DNA of 33,998 nucleotides from an uncultured Clostridia bacterium (GTDB lineage: Bacteria > Bacillota > Clostridia > Christensenellales > Borkfalkiaceae): NCBI GenBank assembly GCA_947626575.1, contig CANQSR010000020.1, positions 1 through 33,998 of the forward strand, read 5' to 3'. Position 1 is the first letter of the stretch; each line of letters begins with the position of its first letter. The translations under genes and the position numbers were made by a program. Of this stretch, positions 16,387 to 25,538 are shown piece after piece. The notes under the pieces are model-generated. The model made no database searches, was not told the DNA's origin, and saw only the letters and a program-made list of their open reading frames with translations.

Positions 16387-17532
16387 ATGCGTATTCTTCA
16401 CACCTCCGATTGGCACATCGGGAAGCGTCTCATGGATAGGGACCGCCTTCCCGAACAGATCGGTGCGCTCGAACAGATCATCCGTATCTGCGATGAGAAA
16501 GAGGTCGATCTCGTTCTCGTCGCGGGCGATATCTTTGATACCTACCTGCCCCCGGCGGAAGCCGAAGCGGTCTTTTACCGTACGGTCTTGCGGCTGGCGG
16601 AAAACCGCGCGGTCGTCATCGTGAGCGGAAACCACGACGACGGCGTGCGTCTCGCCGCCTCCGCGCCCCTTGCCGCAGGGCAGGGCATCTACCTCTTCGG
16701 CGGGCCTCCGCAGGGGGGACAAGCCGCGCCCCGTCGCGTATGGGCCTCCGAGATCGGGCCAAACCATGCCGTCATCGCGAAGGGGGAGGAGCGGGTGTAC
16801 GTCAATGCGCTTCCCTATCCCAACGAGGCGCGCATCAAGGCGGCTTGGAACAATTCTTACGGCGAGACCGTCCGCGCGCTCATCGCGGCGGGCGATGCCG
16901 CTTACGACGGCAAGATGCCCCACATCCTCCTTTCGCACCTCTTCGTTGCGAACGGTAAAAATTCCGAGGGCGAGCGGGATATTTCCCTCGGCGGCGCGCG
17001 CATGGTGCCGTTGGATGTGTTCCCGAAATACGGCTATACCGCGCTCGGCCATCTCCACAAGAGACAGAAATGGGGGGATCGCATCCGTTACAGCGGCTCG
17101 CTCCTCCAATATTCCTTCGATGAAGCGGGCATGGAGAAGGGCGTCGTCCTCCTCGAAAGCGCAGGCGGCGATATCGCCGTCAAAGAGGAGATCCCGCTCA
17201 AAGCGGAAAAGCAGCTCATGCGCTTGGAGGTCAGCGGCGTGGAAGAGGGCATCGCGCTCATCTCTTCCCTTGAAAATTGCTATATCGAATTGACCCTGCA
17301 CCTTACCGCCCCGCTGACGGGCGAGGATACCCGCAGGCTCCGCGCGGCGAACGAGGGGCTTGTCTCCCTGATCCCCATCGTGAAGGGGGGAGAGGTCTCC
17401 GAGATCGTGCGCAGGTCAGACCTCAACGCGGAAGAGCTGTTCCGCGAATATTACCGCGTCAAGTGCGGCGCAGAGCCTGAGGAGGAGACCGTCAAGGAAT
17501 TTCTTCTTCTCATCGGGGAGGCGGAAGCATGA
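16387..17532 (+). CDS. sbcD: Nuclease SbcCD subunit D
   Basis: The Mre11-type nuclease of the SbcCD complex, which cleaves hairpins and processes DNA ends. The 381 residues carry the calcineurin-like phosphoesterase motifs that bind two metals: SDWHIG (Asp8, His10), GDIFD (Asp48), GNHDD (Asn82, His83), LSHLF, and LGHLHKRQ. The ATG at 16387 is chosen because the family begins MRILHTSDWHIG and GGAAGG lies ten bases upstream. The stop overlaps the sbcC start by four bases (ATGA). Confidence 0.95.
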   Translation: MRILHTSDWHIGKRLMDRDRLPEQIGALEQIIRICDEKEVDLVLVAGDIFDTYLPPAEAEAVFYRTVLRLAENRAVVIVSGNHDDGVRLAASAPLAAGQGIYLFGGPPQGGQAAPRRVWASEIGPNHAVIAKGEERVYVNALPYPNEARIKAAWNNSYGETVRALIAAGDAAYDGKMPHILLSHLFVANGKNSEGERDISLGGARMVPLDVFPKYGYTALGHLHKRQKWGDRIRYSGSLLQYSFDEAGMEKGVVLLESAGGDIAVKEEIPLKAEKQLMRLEVSGVEEGIALISSLENCYIELTLHLTAPLTGEDTRRLRAANEGLVSLIPIVKGGEVSEIVRRSDLNAEELFREYYRVKCGAEPEEETVKEFLLLIGEAEA

Positions 17533-20096
17533 GACCCGTCCGTTTGGAATTTTGCGGCATCAACTCCTTTTCCGAACCCGCCGCCATCGACTTTGCCCGT
17601 CTCACCGATTACGGCATCTTCGGCATCTTCGGCGATACAGGTTCGGGCAAGAGTACCATCCTCGACTGCATCGTCTATGCGCTGTACGGCACGACGCCCC
17701 GCCTGCCGCAGAACAGCTATCTGGAATTTATCAACTACCGCTGTGCGGAGGCCTACATCGATTTCACCTTTGAGATCGTCTATGAGGGCCGCCGCAGAAC
17801 ATACCGCGTCCTGCACAAACTGAAACGGCAGGGGACGGATCCCCACACGGTGACGCTCACGGAATTGACGGGGGAGGGCGAAGTCCTGCTCTCGGCGAGC
17901 GTGCGCGAGGCGTTTGAAAAGCTCAAAGATATCATCGGGCTGGACCAGAACGACTTCTCCAAGTGTATCGCGCTCCCGCAGGGGGAATTTTCCCAATTCG
18001 TGAAGGCCGCCGCGCGCGACCGTCTCCGTCTCATCGCGGGCCTGTTCGACCTCGAAAAGTACGGCCTGCGCCTGACCCAGCGGGTCAACGAGCGGTGCGG
18101 GGAGACCAAGCTCCGCGCGGACGTCCTCGATGCCAAGCTCCAAGCCTATGAGGATATCACCGAAGAGGGAAACAAGGCCCTTGCGGGGCGCATCGCATCC
18201 TTGAAAGGCGAACAGGATGCGCTGGATGGCTCGCTCAAAGCGCTCCGCGAGCAGGAAAAGGAGTACGCCACAAGTCTTGTGAGGCGGCGCGAAGCGGAAG
18301 AGGCGTCGGCCCGTCTTGCTAAGTTGGAGGCCAAACTTCCCGCCATGGAGGAACTCGGCCGCGAGCTTTCCCGCCTCGAAAAGGCCGTTGCGGTCTGCAA
18401 CGCCTCGCGGGCGGTCTCTGCGCTCAGGCAGCGCGAAGAAGCCGCGGATGCGCAGTATGCGGAGGCGGGCAAGAAGTACGCCGCGGCGGCGGAGGCGTGC
18501 AAAAGCCTTGCGCCGGACGCAGAGGAAAAGTTGGAGGCGGAGATCGCCGCATTGGGAGAACTCTCCGTGCGGGCGCAGGCCGCCGAGGAGAAGCGCGGGC
18601 AGCGCGAACGCGCCGCGGCCCGTCTTGCGGAAGCCGCCGCGAAGCTGGCGGCGGAAGGGTCCGCGGAGCAATTTTCCTATGAAACCGAGCGGCGCGCGCT
18701 CGAAGAAAAACTCGCCGCCTGCGGGCAGGAGGACTTCTTCACCTTTGCGGAGACGCACGGAAAGGCCGCGCTCCTCCGCAAGGAGTACGCGGGATTTTCA
18801 GATGAACTCGATGCGCTCACCCGAAAATATCCCGTGATCGCACCGGACAGCGTGCCGCTGTCTGAAAAATATCGTGATCTTTCCAAGGGCGAAAAGACGG
18901 ATATCTCCGCGCTCCGCCGCGCGTATGAGGCGCGGGAAGAGGAGAAGCGGACGTTGCACGACGCGCTGAACGCGCTGGAAAAAAAGCAGGGCGCTTACGC
19001 CCTGAAAGTACAGCGCATCGCCCAGCTCAACGCCGAAAAGGCGCGTGCGGAAGAGGAACTCGCCCGTTTGGGCGATGCGGATGAAACTCTTCCCTCCGCC
19101 GGGGAAATCCGCGCGCAGATAGAACAAAAACAGACGGAAAAACGGCGGCTCATTGAACTCGCCCGCAAACTCGGCGACGCCCGTGCGGCGGCGGAGACGG
19201 CTCTTGCCGCGGCCGAAGAGCGCAAGAGGGGGGCGTCGCTCGCCCTCGGAGAGGGCATCGCGCGCTACCGTGAGGCGATGGGCGGCGGCGGATTCTCTTC
19301 TCCCGAAGAGGCCGAAAGGCTGGTCGCGAAGTACGGCACGGGGGATGCGCGCGGCGCATACGAACAGTTCATGCGCGATCATGCCGTCGCCAAAGCCAAG
19401 TGCGCGGAACTTCCCGCAGAAGATCTTTCCTCCTTCACCGAAGAGGGGCTTGCGCGCCTCCGCGGCGAGACGGCGGATGCGGAGACGGCGCGCGGCAGTT
19501 GCATCAGGGAGCTTGCGCTGGCGGAGGACCGCCTCGCCTTCTGCCGCAACGCTTTGCAAGAAAAGAATGCGTTGGAAGCCGAACGCGCAGGGGTGCAAAA
19601 GCATTATCAGCGTCTGCTGCTTCTCAAAAAGCTCGTCGAGAGCAACCGCTTCGTCGAATTTGTTGCGGAGGAATATTTGCAGACGATCGCCGTCAACGCG
19701 AGCGCGCGGCTTCTATCGCTCACGGGCGGCAGATATTTCCTGCGGTACGAGAAGGGCTTTACCGTTGGCGATAACTTCAACGGCGGGCAGGCGCGCCCCG
19801 TCTACACGCTTTCGGGCGGCGAGACGTTTTTGGTCTCGCTCTCGCTTGCGCTTGCGCTCGGCACGGAGATCTGCGCGCGGTCGCTCCGTCCCATCGAGTT
19901 TTTCTTCCTCGACGAGGGCTTCGGCACGCTCGACAGCCGTCTTGTGGATACCGTCATGGATAGTTTGGAAAAACTACGCAGCGAAAATCTGACGATCGGG
20001 ATCATTTCCCACGTCGAAGAATTGAAGAACAGGATCGACCGCAAACTCACCGTGGAAAAGGCCACGGAGGAGAGCGGCTCGAAAATCAAGGAGTGA
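17529..20096 (+). CDS. sbcC: SbcC-type SMC-like ATPase without a visible zinc hook
   Basis: The Rad50-type partner of SbcD. Its 855 residues are shorter than the usual 1,000-1,150. Walker A is GDTGSGKST at 35-43. The Q-loop is LPQGEFSQF with Gln151. The ABC signature LSGGE is at 761-765, and Walker B with D-loop is FFFLDEGFGTLD (Asp795, Glu796). Residues about 190-690 are alanine/glutamate-rich coiled coil. The apex, where most SbcC/Rad50 proteins have CxxC for zinc-mediated dimerisation, shows no CxxC; near residues 415-460 there is instead a proline-containing break (RKYPVIAPDSVPLSEKY). The ATPase head is complete, so I expect it to be active. Confidence 0.93.
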   Translation: MRPVRLEFCGINSFSEPAAIDFARLTDYGIFGIFGDTGSGKSTILDCIVYALYGTTPRLPQNSYLEFINYRCAEAYIDFTFEIVYEGRRRTYRVLHKLKRQGTDPHTVTLTELTGEGEVLLSASVREAFEKLKDIIGLDQNDFSKCIALPQGEFSQFVKAAARDRLRLIAGLFDLEKYGLRLTQRVNERCGETKLRADVLDAKLQAYEDITEEGNKALAGRIASLKGEQDALDGSLKALREQEKEYATSLVRRREAEEASARLAKLEAKLPAMEELGRELSRLEKAVAVCNASRAVSALRQREEAADAQYAEAGKKYAAAAEACKSLAPDAEEKLEAEIAALGELSVRAQAAEEKRGQRERAAARLAEAAAKLAAEGSAEQFSYETERRALEEKLAACGQEDFFTFAETHGKAALLRKEYAGFSDELDALTRKYPVIAPDSVPLSEKYRDLSKGEKTDISALRRAYEAREEEKRTLHDALNALEKKQGAYALKVQRIAQLNAEKARAEEELARLGDADETLPSAGEIRAQIEQKQTEKRRLIELARKLGDARAAAETALAAAEERKRGASLALGEGIARYREAMGGGGFSSPEEAERLVAKYGTGDARGAYEQFMRDHAVAKAKCAELPAEDLSSFTEEGLARLRGETADAETARGSCIRELALAEDRLAFCRNALQEKNALEAERAGVQKHYQRLLLLKKLVESNRFVEFVAEEYLQTIAVNASARLLSLTGGRYFLRYEKGFTVGDNFNGGQARPVYTLSGGETFLVSLSLALALGTEICARSLRPIEFFFLDEGFGTLDSRLVDTVMDSLEKLRSENLTIGIISHVEELKNRIDRKLTVEKATEESGSKIKE

Positions 20097-20106
20097 GGTA
20101 AGCGGT

Positions 20107-21789
20107 TTGGCAATTCTGACCCCCATAACACTTTGGCAGGACTTTGACGATTCACTTCCGCCCAACGAAGAATGTATCGGCGAACGCCGCGAGGACGGGA
20201 TCGTTTGGCGGGATCTCTATTTCTACGGCCGCAACGTGGGTTCGGGCGCGGGGCGGGTGAAGATCTATGCCCGCTATGCCTTCCCGGAGGATGCGGCGAG
20301 TTTTCCCGCCGTGTTGCTCCTGTTCGAAGCCGGCCTTCCCTTCGACGAGATGCTCGTCAAACGGTATGCGGAGAACGGGTACGGCGTCCTCTGCGTGGAT
20401 TACTGCGGCGAACGCCCCGAAGGGTACTATACCGTCTACCCCAAGCTCGTGGACTATGCCAATTTAGCGCGGGCGGGAAGGCACATCGACTACTGCGACC
20501 AGACTGCCAAGGAGACGAGCTGGTATGAGTGGGCGGCGGTCGCCCGCTATGCCGTCAACTTCCTTCGGCGCAGGCAGGAGGTGAGCGCGATCGGGGCCAT
20601 CGGCCTCAGAACGGGCGGGGAGATCCTCTTCAAGATCGCGCCCTATGCCCCGCTCTCCTGCATGGTCTCCGTCTGCGCGGCGGGCTGGCTGGCCTACCGC
20701 GGCATCGCGAAGTTCACGGGCGACGAAAAGCGCATCCTCGATGAGGAGCGCCACCGCTTCATCGCGGGCATCGATTCGCAGAGCTATGCGCCGCTCGTGA
20801 AATGCCCCGTTTTGCTCGTCTCCGCCATCAACGACAGGAAGTATAACTTCGACCGCGTCTATGATACCTTCCGCCAGATCAATCCCAATGCGGAAAAAGC
20901 GCTCCTCTTCTCGGCGCACGGGAGCGGCCTCGTCGGCGGGCATTCGCTCAAAGATATCGACCTCTTCCTCGATAAGTATCTGCGCGGCAGAACGGTATTC
21001 CTCTCCAAGCCCATCTCCCTGAGCGTCGAAGAGGATAAGGAGGGGAACCTCGTCGTGACGGGGGCCTTCGATCCCGCGGGGGAGATACAGGATTACGGCA
21101 TTTTCTATACCGAAAACGTCGCCTCCTTCACCACGCGCGATTGGACGAGGATCTTGGGCCGCCCCGAAGATCTCGAAGGCAACGTGGGCAGGATCCCGCT
21201 CTCGCTTTACAGCGGGACCAGAAAAGCGCTCGTCTATGCGTTCGTCAGCTATTCCAACAGCTTTTCCGTGACTTCCAAGATCCTTGGGATCGACGTGGAG
21301 AAGAAATATAAAAACGCCTGCCCGCGGAGCCGCGTCATTTACAGCGAGCGGGACGGGCATAACGGTTTTTCCGTCTTTTGGCGCAGGATGGCTTCGCTTG
21401 CCGACTGCTTCTCGGAGGGCGCGATGTCCTCGGTGAGAAGGCTTCCGGGGTACGGCGGGATCAAGGGGCTTGCGGCCGCGCCCGGCCTCATTTCCTACCG
21501 CGTCGGCGATCCGCGTTACAAGGCGCCCGAAGGCGCATCGTTCTGCCTCGACGCCTATTCACCCGTCAATGCCCGCCTGCGCGTCGTGTTCTATTGCGAC
21601 GAAGAGGAGAAACTCGGCTATGCGGCCGAAGTGAATGTTCCCGCGGGGGGAACGTGGTCGGGCTATGTCTTTGATGCAGACGACTTCAAGACGGAGTCGG
21701 GCGCCGTCCTCAGCGACTTTTCTTCGGTCGTCTCCGTCGTGTTTATCAGCGAGGAGGATGTACTCGTCAACAATGTGCTTTGGATCTGA
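20107..21789 (+). CDS. Alpha/beta-hydrolase-fold protein lacking the nucleophile serine
   Basis: A 560-residue protein. Residues about 60-290 resemble the dienelactone/acetyl-xylan esterase group of alpha/beta hydrolases: PAVLLLFEAGLPFDEMLVKRYAENGYGVLCVDYCGERPEGYY, the nucleophile elbow, PVLLVSAINDRKYNFD, and LFSAHGSGLVGGHS. In the elbow, where active enzymes have G-x-S-x-G, it reads GLRTGG, with Arg168 in place of the serine. The remaining 270 residues look beta-rich, perhaps two sandwich domains. No signal peptide is visible. It starts at a TTG preceded by AAGGAG and follows sbcC by ten bases. The substrate or partner is unknown; I infer a non-catalytic role, unless the neighbouring Thr169 acts as nucleophile. 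Confidence 0.65.
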   Translation: MAILTPITLWQDFDDSLPPNEECIGERREDGIVWRDLYFYGRNVGSGAGRVKIYARYAFPEDAASFPAVLLLFEAGLPFDEMLVKRYAENGYGVLCVDYCGERPEGYYTVYPKLVDYANLARAGRHIDYCDQTAKETSWYEWAAVARYAVNFLRRRQEVSAIGAIGLRTGGEILFKIAPYAPLSCMVSVCAAGWLAYRGIAKFTGDEKRILDEERHRFIAGIDSQSYAPLVKCPVLLVSAINDRKYNFDRVYDTFRQINPNAEKALLFSAHGSGLVGGHSLKDIDLFLDKYLRGRTVFLSKPISLSVEEDKEGNLVVTGAFDPAGEIQDYGIFYTENVASFTTRDWTRILGRPEDLEGNVGRIPLSLYSGTRKALVYAFVSYSNSFSVTSKILGIDVEKKYKNACPRSRVIYSERDGHNGFSVFWRRMASLADCFSEGAMSSVRRLPGYGGIKGLAAAPGLISYRVGDPRYKAPEGASFCLDAYSPVNARLRVVFYCDEEEKLGYAAEVNVPAGGTWSGYVFDADDFKTESGAVLSDFSSVVSVVFISEEDVLVNNVLWI

Positions 21790-21816
21790 AAGAAAACAAG
21801 GCAGGGAGGCGGCCGC

Positions 21817-22470
21817 ATGAGACGCCCGGAGATGCTCAGCCCCCGGAGGGAGCGGCGGAGCCCGTTATGGTATGTTTGCTATGCCGTATTGCTCCTCGTC
21901 CTACTGTTTCTGGTCTGCAAACTCTGGGTGTCCGCAAATTACGTCATCGTGGAAGTGCAGGGGCCGTCCATGCTCGATACGCTCTACGGCGGCAGGGAAG
22001 TCCGCCCGCATTTCTATGTGGGGGGCGACATTCTGTATGCACGCCTTACGCAAACGGCAGAGCGGGGCGATATCGTCATCATCGATGCCTCCCACAATCC
22101 CTATTTTACGGATGATAAGATCATCAAACGCCTCATCGCCACGGAGGGGGACAGCATCTACGCCGAAAACGACGTCGTCTACCTCAAAAAGGCGGGCAGT
22201 GAAACGTATGAACCGCTCCGCGAAGACTATATCAAGGAGTACGTGCAGGATTCCTATGTGATGCAGTTCGGCGAAGTGACGCTCCAAGAGGGGGAGATCT
22301 TCGTGATGGGGGATAACCGCGAGGTCAGCGCCGATTCCCGCGCGCTCTCCGTCCAGCTAAGGGCGGAGGATATCTTCGGCGTCGTCCCCGAATGGAACCT
22401 CGAACCCGCCGCGGGCTGGGATGCGGTCGTCGCCTTTCTCGTGCGTACCTGTCTCAGAACGGGCTTCTGA
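21817..22470 (+). CDS. lepB: Signal peptidase I
   Basis: The membrane-bound serine protease that removes signal peptides from exported proteins. In 217 residues it has one N-terminal TM anchor (about 18-38), the catalytic serine in GPSMLDTL (Ser51), the general base Lys104 in IIKRLIATEGD, and the conserved GDNREVSADSR box. GGGAGG lies 13 bases before the ATG. A mildly hydrophobic stretch near the C-terminus (WDAVVAFLV) is short for a second TM segment. The family also includes the SipW-like type, but the Lys in the KR motif makes this the ordinary bacterial type. Confidence 0.93.
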   Translation: MRRPEMLSPRRERRSPLWYVCYAVLLLVLLFLVCKLWVSANYVIVEVQGPSMLDTLYGGREVRPHFYVGGDILYARLTQTAERGDIVIIDASHNPYFTDDKIIKRLIATEGDSIYAENDVVYLKKAGSETYEPLREDYIKEYVQDSYVMQFGEVTLQEGEIFVMGDNREVSADSRALSVQLRAEDIFGVVPEWNLEPAAGWDAVVAFLVRTCLRTGF

Positions 22471-22502
22471 AAAAATATTCCGCAATAGAAGGAGAAACAT
22501 CT

Positions 22503-23345
22503 ATGAATATTCAGCTTACGGCCGACAGTACTTGCGACCTCGGTCCCCATGTTGCAGAGCGCGGCATCGGTATCATGCCGCTCTCCGTCATCCTCGGCGA
22601 CAACAGCTTCCGCGACGGCGTGGATATCGTTCCGCAGGACATCTTCGATTATTACGACAAGACGGGCGGCCTGCCCAAGACGGCCGCGCCGAGCATCTCG
22701 GATTTCGAAGAATTCTTCGGGAGATACGTGGACGAGGGCAAGACGGTCATCCACTACAACATCTCCGCAAAGGCCTCTTCCTCCCATTTCTATGCGGCCG
22801 AAGCGGCCACGAAGTTTGCGGGGAAGGTATTCGTCGTGGATACTAAGGCGCTCTCTTCGGGGCAGGGGCTTCTCGTCATGAAGGCCTCGGATATGCTCCG
22901 CGAGGGGAAGGAAGCGGAGGAGATCGTGGCCGTCACGAGCGCGCTGAGGCCCAAGGTGAACACTTCCTTCATTCCCGACCGCCTCGATTATCTCTATAAG
23001 GGCGGCAGATGTTCCCGCATGACGATGTATGCCGCCAACGTCCTCAAAATCCACCCGCTCATCGAAATGGAGGACGGCCAGCTCGTCGCGGAGACGAAGT
23101 ACCGCGGGAGCATGAAGAAGTGCATCGAAAAGTACATCGACGACCTCGCGGACAAGTATCCCGCATACGACGGGACGCGCTGTTTCATCACGCACAGCAG
23201 CGCCGACCGCGAACTCGTGGAGTTTGCGCGGGAAAAAGTGGCCGAGAAGTTCCGCTTCGGGGAAGTCCTCGAAACGGTCGCGGGTTCCGTCATCACGGGC
23301 CACTGCGGCAGGAATACGCTCGGCGTACTCTTCATCGCAAAGTGA
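22503..23345 (+). CDS. DegV-family fatty-acid-binding protein
   Basis: A 280-residue DegV protein. In Firmicutes some members (FakB) present fatty acids to the kinase FakA, but many paralogues have no assigned ligand. The N-terminal ADSTCDL and the central motif DTKALSSGQGLLV are characteristic of the family, as is RLDYLYKGGRCS. The start at 22503 follows GAAGGAGA at 22488-22495; extending upstream in frame would overlap lepB. No fakA-like kinase is in the window. Confidence 0.88.
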   Translation: MNIQLTADSTCDLGPHVAERGIGIMPLSVILGDNSFRDGVDIVPQDIFDYYDKTGGLPKTAAPSISDFEEFFGRYVDEGKTVIHYNISAKASSSHFYAAEAATKFAGKVFVVDTKALSSGQGLLVMKASDMLREGKEAEEIVAVTSALRPKVNTSFIPDRLDYLYKGGRCSRMTMYAANVLKIHPLIEMEDGQLVAETKYRGSMKKCIEKYIDDLADKYPAYDGTRCFITHSSADRELVEFAREKVAEKFRFGEVLETVAGSVITGHCGRNTLGVLFIAK

Positions 23346-23352
23346 GGATATC

Positions 23353-23865
23353 ATGATCAAACTCTATCGCGACGACGACCTCTGGGACGCCGTCATCCAG
23401 CGCCGCAAGATCCTTGCGGTCTTTGCGGGCGTCACTGCGGCCTTTGCGGCAGTATTCGTGACGCTGACTGCCCTCTATACGCAGCTTCCCTATGCCGACC
23501 CCACGGGGCCGTGGTATATTGCCGCGGTCTGCGTTGCCGCCGCGGCCTATCTCATCTTTACGTTTCCCTTCATGGGCATCAAGTTCAAGCGTTCCAACGC
23601 CTATTGCAAGATGCTGAGATTCATCTCCGCCGGTCTCAAAGAGCAGTCGTTTATGCCCTTTGAGGACATCGAGGATTGGATAACGCACGACGGCGTCGAT
23701 TGCAACGTCGCCGTGTTCGCCGCCAAAAATATCAAGAAGGACGAGCCGATGCGGCGGCAGATCTATGTGGACGGGGAGAAGGAGTTCCCGCCCTTCGTAG
23801 TGGGCCGCTATGTCCGTATCATTTCACAGGGCAACCTGCTCATCGAATACGAAATGGCCGATTGA
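23353..23865 (+). CDS. Two-TM membrane protein of unknown function
   Basis: I do not recognise this 170-residue protein. It has two predicted membrane segments (about 19-41 and 53-75) with a short outer loop containing YADPTGPW. A soluble C-terminal domain of about 95 residues follows (FKRSNAYCKMLRFISAGLKEQ...YEMAD), predicted to be cytoplasmic. The ATG follows GAGG by five bases. It sits seven bases after the DegV gene and 20 bases before the ACT-domain gene, so it is very probably in the same operon. Confidence 0.75.
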   Translation: MIKLYRDDDLWDAVIQRRKILAVFAGVTAAFAAVFVTLTALYTQLPYADPTGPWYIAAVCVAAAAYLIFTFPFMGIKFKRSNAYCKMLRFISAGLKEQSFMPFEDIEDWITHDGVDCNVAVFAAKNIKKDEPMRRQIYVDGEKEFPPFVVGRYVRIISQGNLLIEYEMAD

Positions 23866-23885
23866 GCGTTGCAAAGGAGAAAATC

Positions 23886-24155
23886 ATGCGTGCAGTCGTG
23901 ACCGTCGCAGGGACGGACAGGAAGGGCGTGATCGCAGAAGTGAGCGCCTTTCTCGCAGCAAAAAACGTCAACATCCTCGATGTTTCGCAGACCATTTTGG
24001 GCGGACGCTTCGCCATGGTCATGATCGTGGATATCTCCGAAGCGTCGGAGACGCTCGCCCTGCTCGCCGAGCATGCAAGCGCGCTGGGCAAAGAGATCGG
24101 CATGGACATCCGTTTGCAGCATGCCGACCTTTTCGACGCCATGCACACAGTCTGA
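23886..24155 (+). CDS. ACT domain protein (UPF0237)
   Basis: An 89-residue protein that is a single ACT domain: [53 protein letters not shown] domains bind small ligands, often amino acids, and GcvR-like members regulate glycine metabolism. This small form is habitually encoded next to a UPF0210 protein, as here (four-base gap), so it is probably the sensor or regulator of that partner. AAGGAG is at 23876-23881. Confidence 0.9.
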   Translation: MRAVVTVAGTDRKGVIAEVSAFLAAKNVNILDVSQTILGGRFAMVMIVDISEASETLALLAEHASALGKEIGMDIRLQHADLFDAMHTV

Positions 24156-24159
24156 GGCC

Positions 24160-25515
24160 ATGTTGAACAGAAACCAGATCCTTGAAACAGTCGAGATGGT
24201 GGAAAAGGAGCATCTCGATATCCGCACCGTGACGATGGGGATCTCTATCCTCTCCTGCACGCGCGAGACGGCGGAAAAGACGGCGGCGGCCGTCTATGAC
24301 TGCGTGATGAAGCGCGCGGAAAAGCTCGTACCCACCGCCCAGGCGCTCTCGCTCGAATACGGCATCCCGATCGTCAACAAGCGCGTCTCCGTCACGCCCG
24401 TTTCGCTCGTCTGCGCGGCGTTCCCGGAGGAGAGCGGCCTCGTGGGCCGCGCCCTCGACCGCGTGGCAAAAGAACTCGGCATCGACTTTTTGGGCGGTTA
24501 TTCCGCCCTCATCCACAAGGGTACGGCGGACTATGAGGCAAAATTCTTACAGACTATCCCTGCCGTTCTCGCGGAGACGGAGCGTCTCTGCGCCTCCGTC
24601 AACGTCGGCTCCTCCCGTTCTGGCATCAATATGGACGCCGTGGGGGAAATGGGGCGCATCGTCAAAGAGACGGCCGCGCTGACCGCGGAGCGCGGCGGCA
24701 TCGGCTGTTGCAAACTCGTCGTATTCTGCAACGCGGTGGAGGATAATCCCTTCATGGCGGGCGCCTTCCACGGCGTGGGCGAGGCGGATACCGTCGTCAA
24801 CGTGGGAGTCTCAGGCCCCGGCGTGGTGCAACACGCGCTCAAATTCGTCCCCGGCGCCGACCTTACGGACGCCGCCGAGGTCATCAAGCGCACCGCATTC
24901 AAGATCACGCGGGCGGGCCAGCTCATCGCAAAGGAGGCGGCCTCCCGCCTCGGCGCGCGCTTCGGCATCGTCGATCTTTCGCTGGCGCCCACGCCCGCAC
25001 GGGGAGATTCGGTCGCCCATATTCTGGAAGAACTCGGCTTGGAGACCGTGGGGTGCCACGGCACCACGGCGGCGCTCGCCCTGCTCAACGACGCCGTCAA
25101 AAAGGGCGGCGTGATGGCCTCCTCGCGCGTCGGCGGGCTTTCGGGGGCCTTTATCCCCGTCTCGGAGGATATCGGCATGATCGAATCGGCGGAGCGGGGC
25201 ATGATCGGCCTCGATAAGCTCGAAGCCATGACGTGCGTCTGCTCGGTGGGGCTGGATATGATCGCCATCCCCGGCGATACGCCCGCCTCCACGATCTCCG
25301 CCATCATCGCAGACGAAGCCGCCATCGGCATGGTCAACAACAAGACGACGGCCGTCCGCGTCATCCCCGTGCCGGGCAAGAAGGTGGGGGACGAAGTGCA
25401 GTTCGGGGGCCTGCTCGGCAGGGCGCCCGTCATGCCCGTCCATCCGGGCGACGCGAGCAAATTCATCGGGCGCGGCGGACTCATCCCCGCTCCCATCCAC
25501 AGTTTCAAAAATTGA
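24160..25515 (+). CDS. PFL family protein (UPF0210/DUF711)
   Basis: A 451-residue protein of a conserved but uncharacterised family related by fold to the pyruvate-formate-lyase/ribonucleotide-reductase superfamily. Recognisable blocks are [33 protein letters not shown], and [62 protein letters not shown]. The start at 24160 follows GAGG placed over the stop of the ACT gene. Family enzymatic activity is not known to me; the constant pairing with an ACT protein suggests ligand-controlled activity. Confidence 0.92.
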   Translation: MLNRNQILETVEMVEKEHLDIRTVTMGISILSCTRETAEKTAAAVYDCVMKRAEKLVPTAQALSLEYGIPIVNKRVSVTPVSLVCAAFPEESGLVGRALDRVAKELGIDFLGGYSALIHKGTADYEAKFLQTIPAVLAETERLCASVNVGSSRSGINMDAVGEMGRIVKETAALTAERGGIGCCKLVVFCNAVEDNPFMAGAFHGVGEADTVVNVGVSGPGVVQHALKFVPGADLTDAAEVIKRTAFKITRAGQLIAKEAASRLGARFGIVDLSLAPTPARGDSVAHILEELGLETVGCHGTTAALALLNDAVKKGGVMASSRVGGLSGAFIPVSEDIGMIESAERGMIGLDKLEAMTCVCSVGLDMIAIPGDTPASTISAIIADEAAIGMVNNKTTAVRVIPVPGKKVGDEVQFGGLLGRAPVMPVHPGDASKFIGRGGLIPAPIHSFKN

Positions 25516-25538
25516 TTTCAAAGGAGTATAAAAAGACC

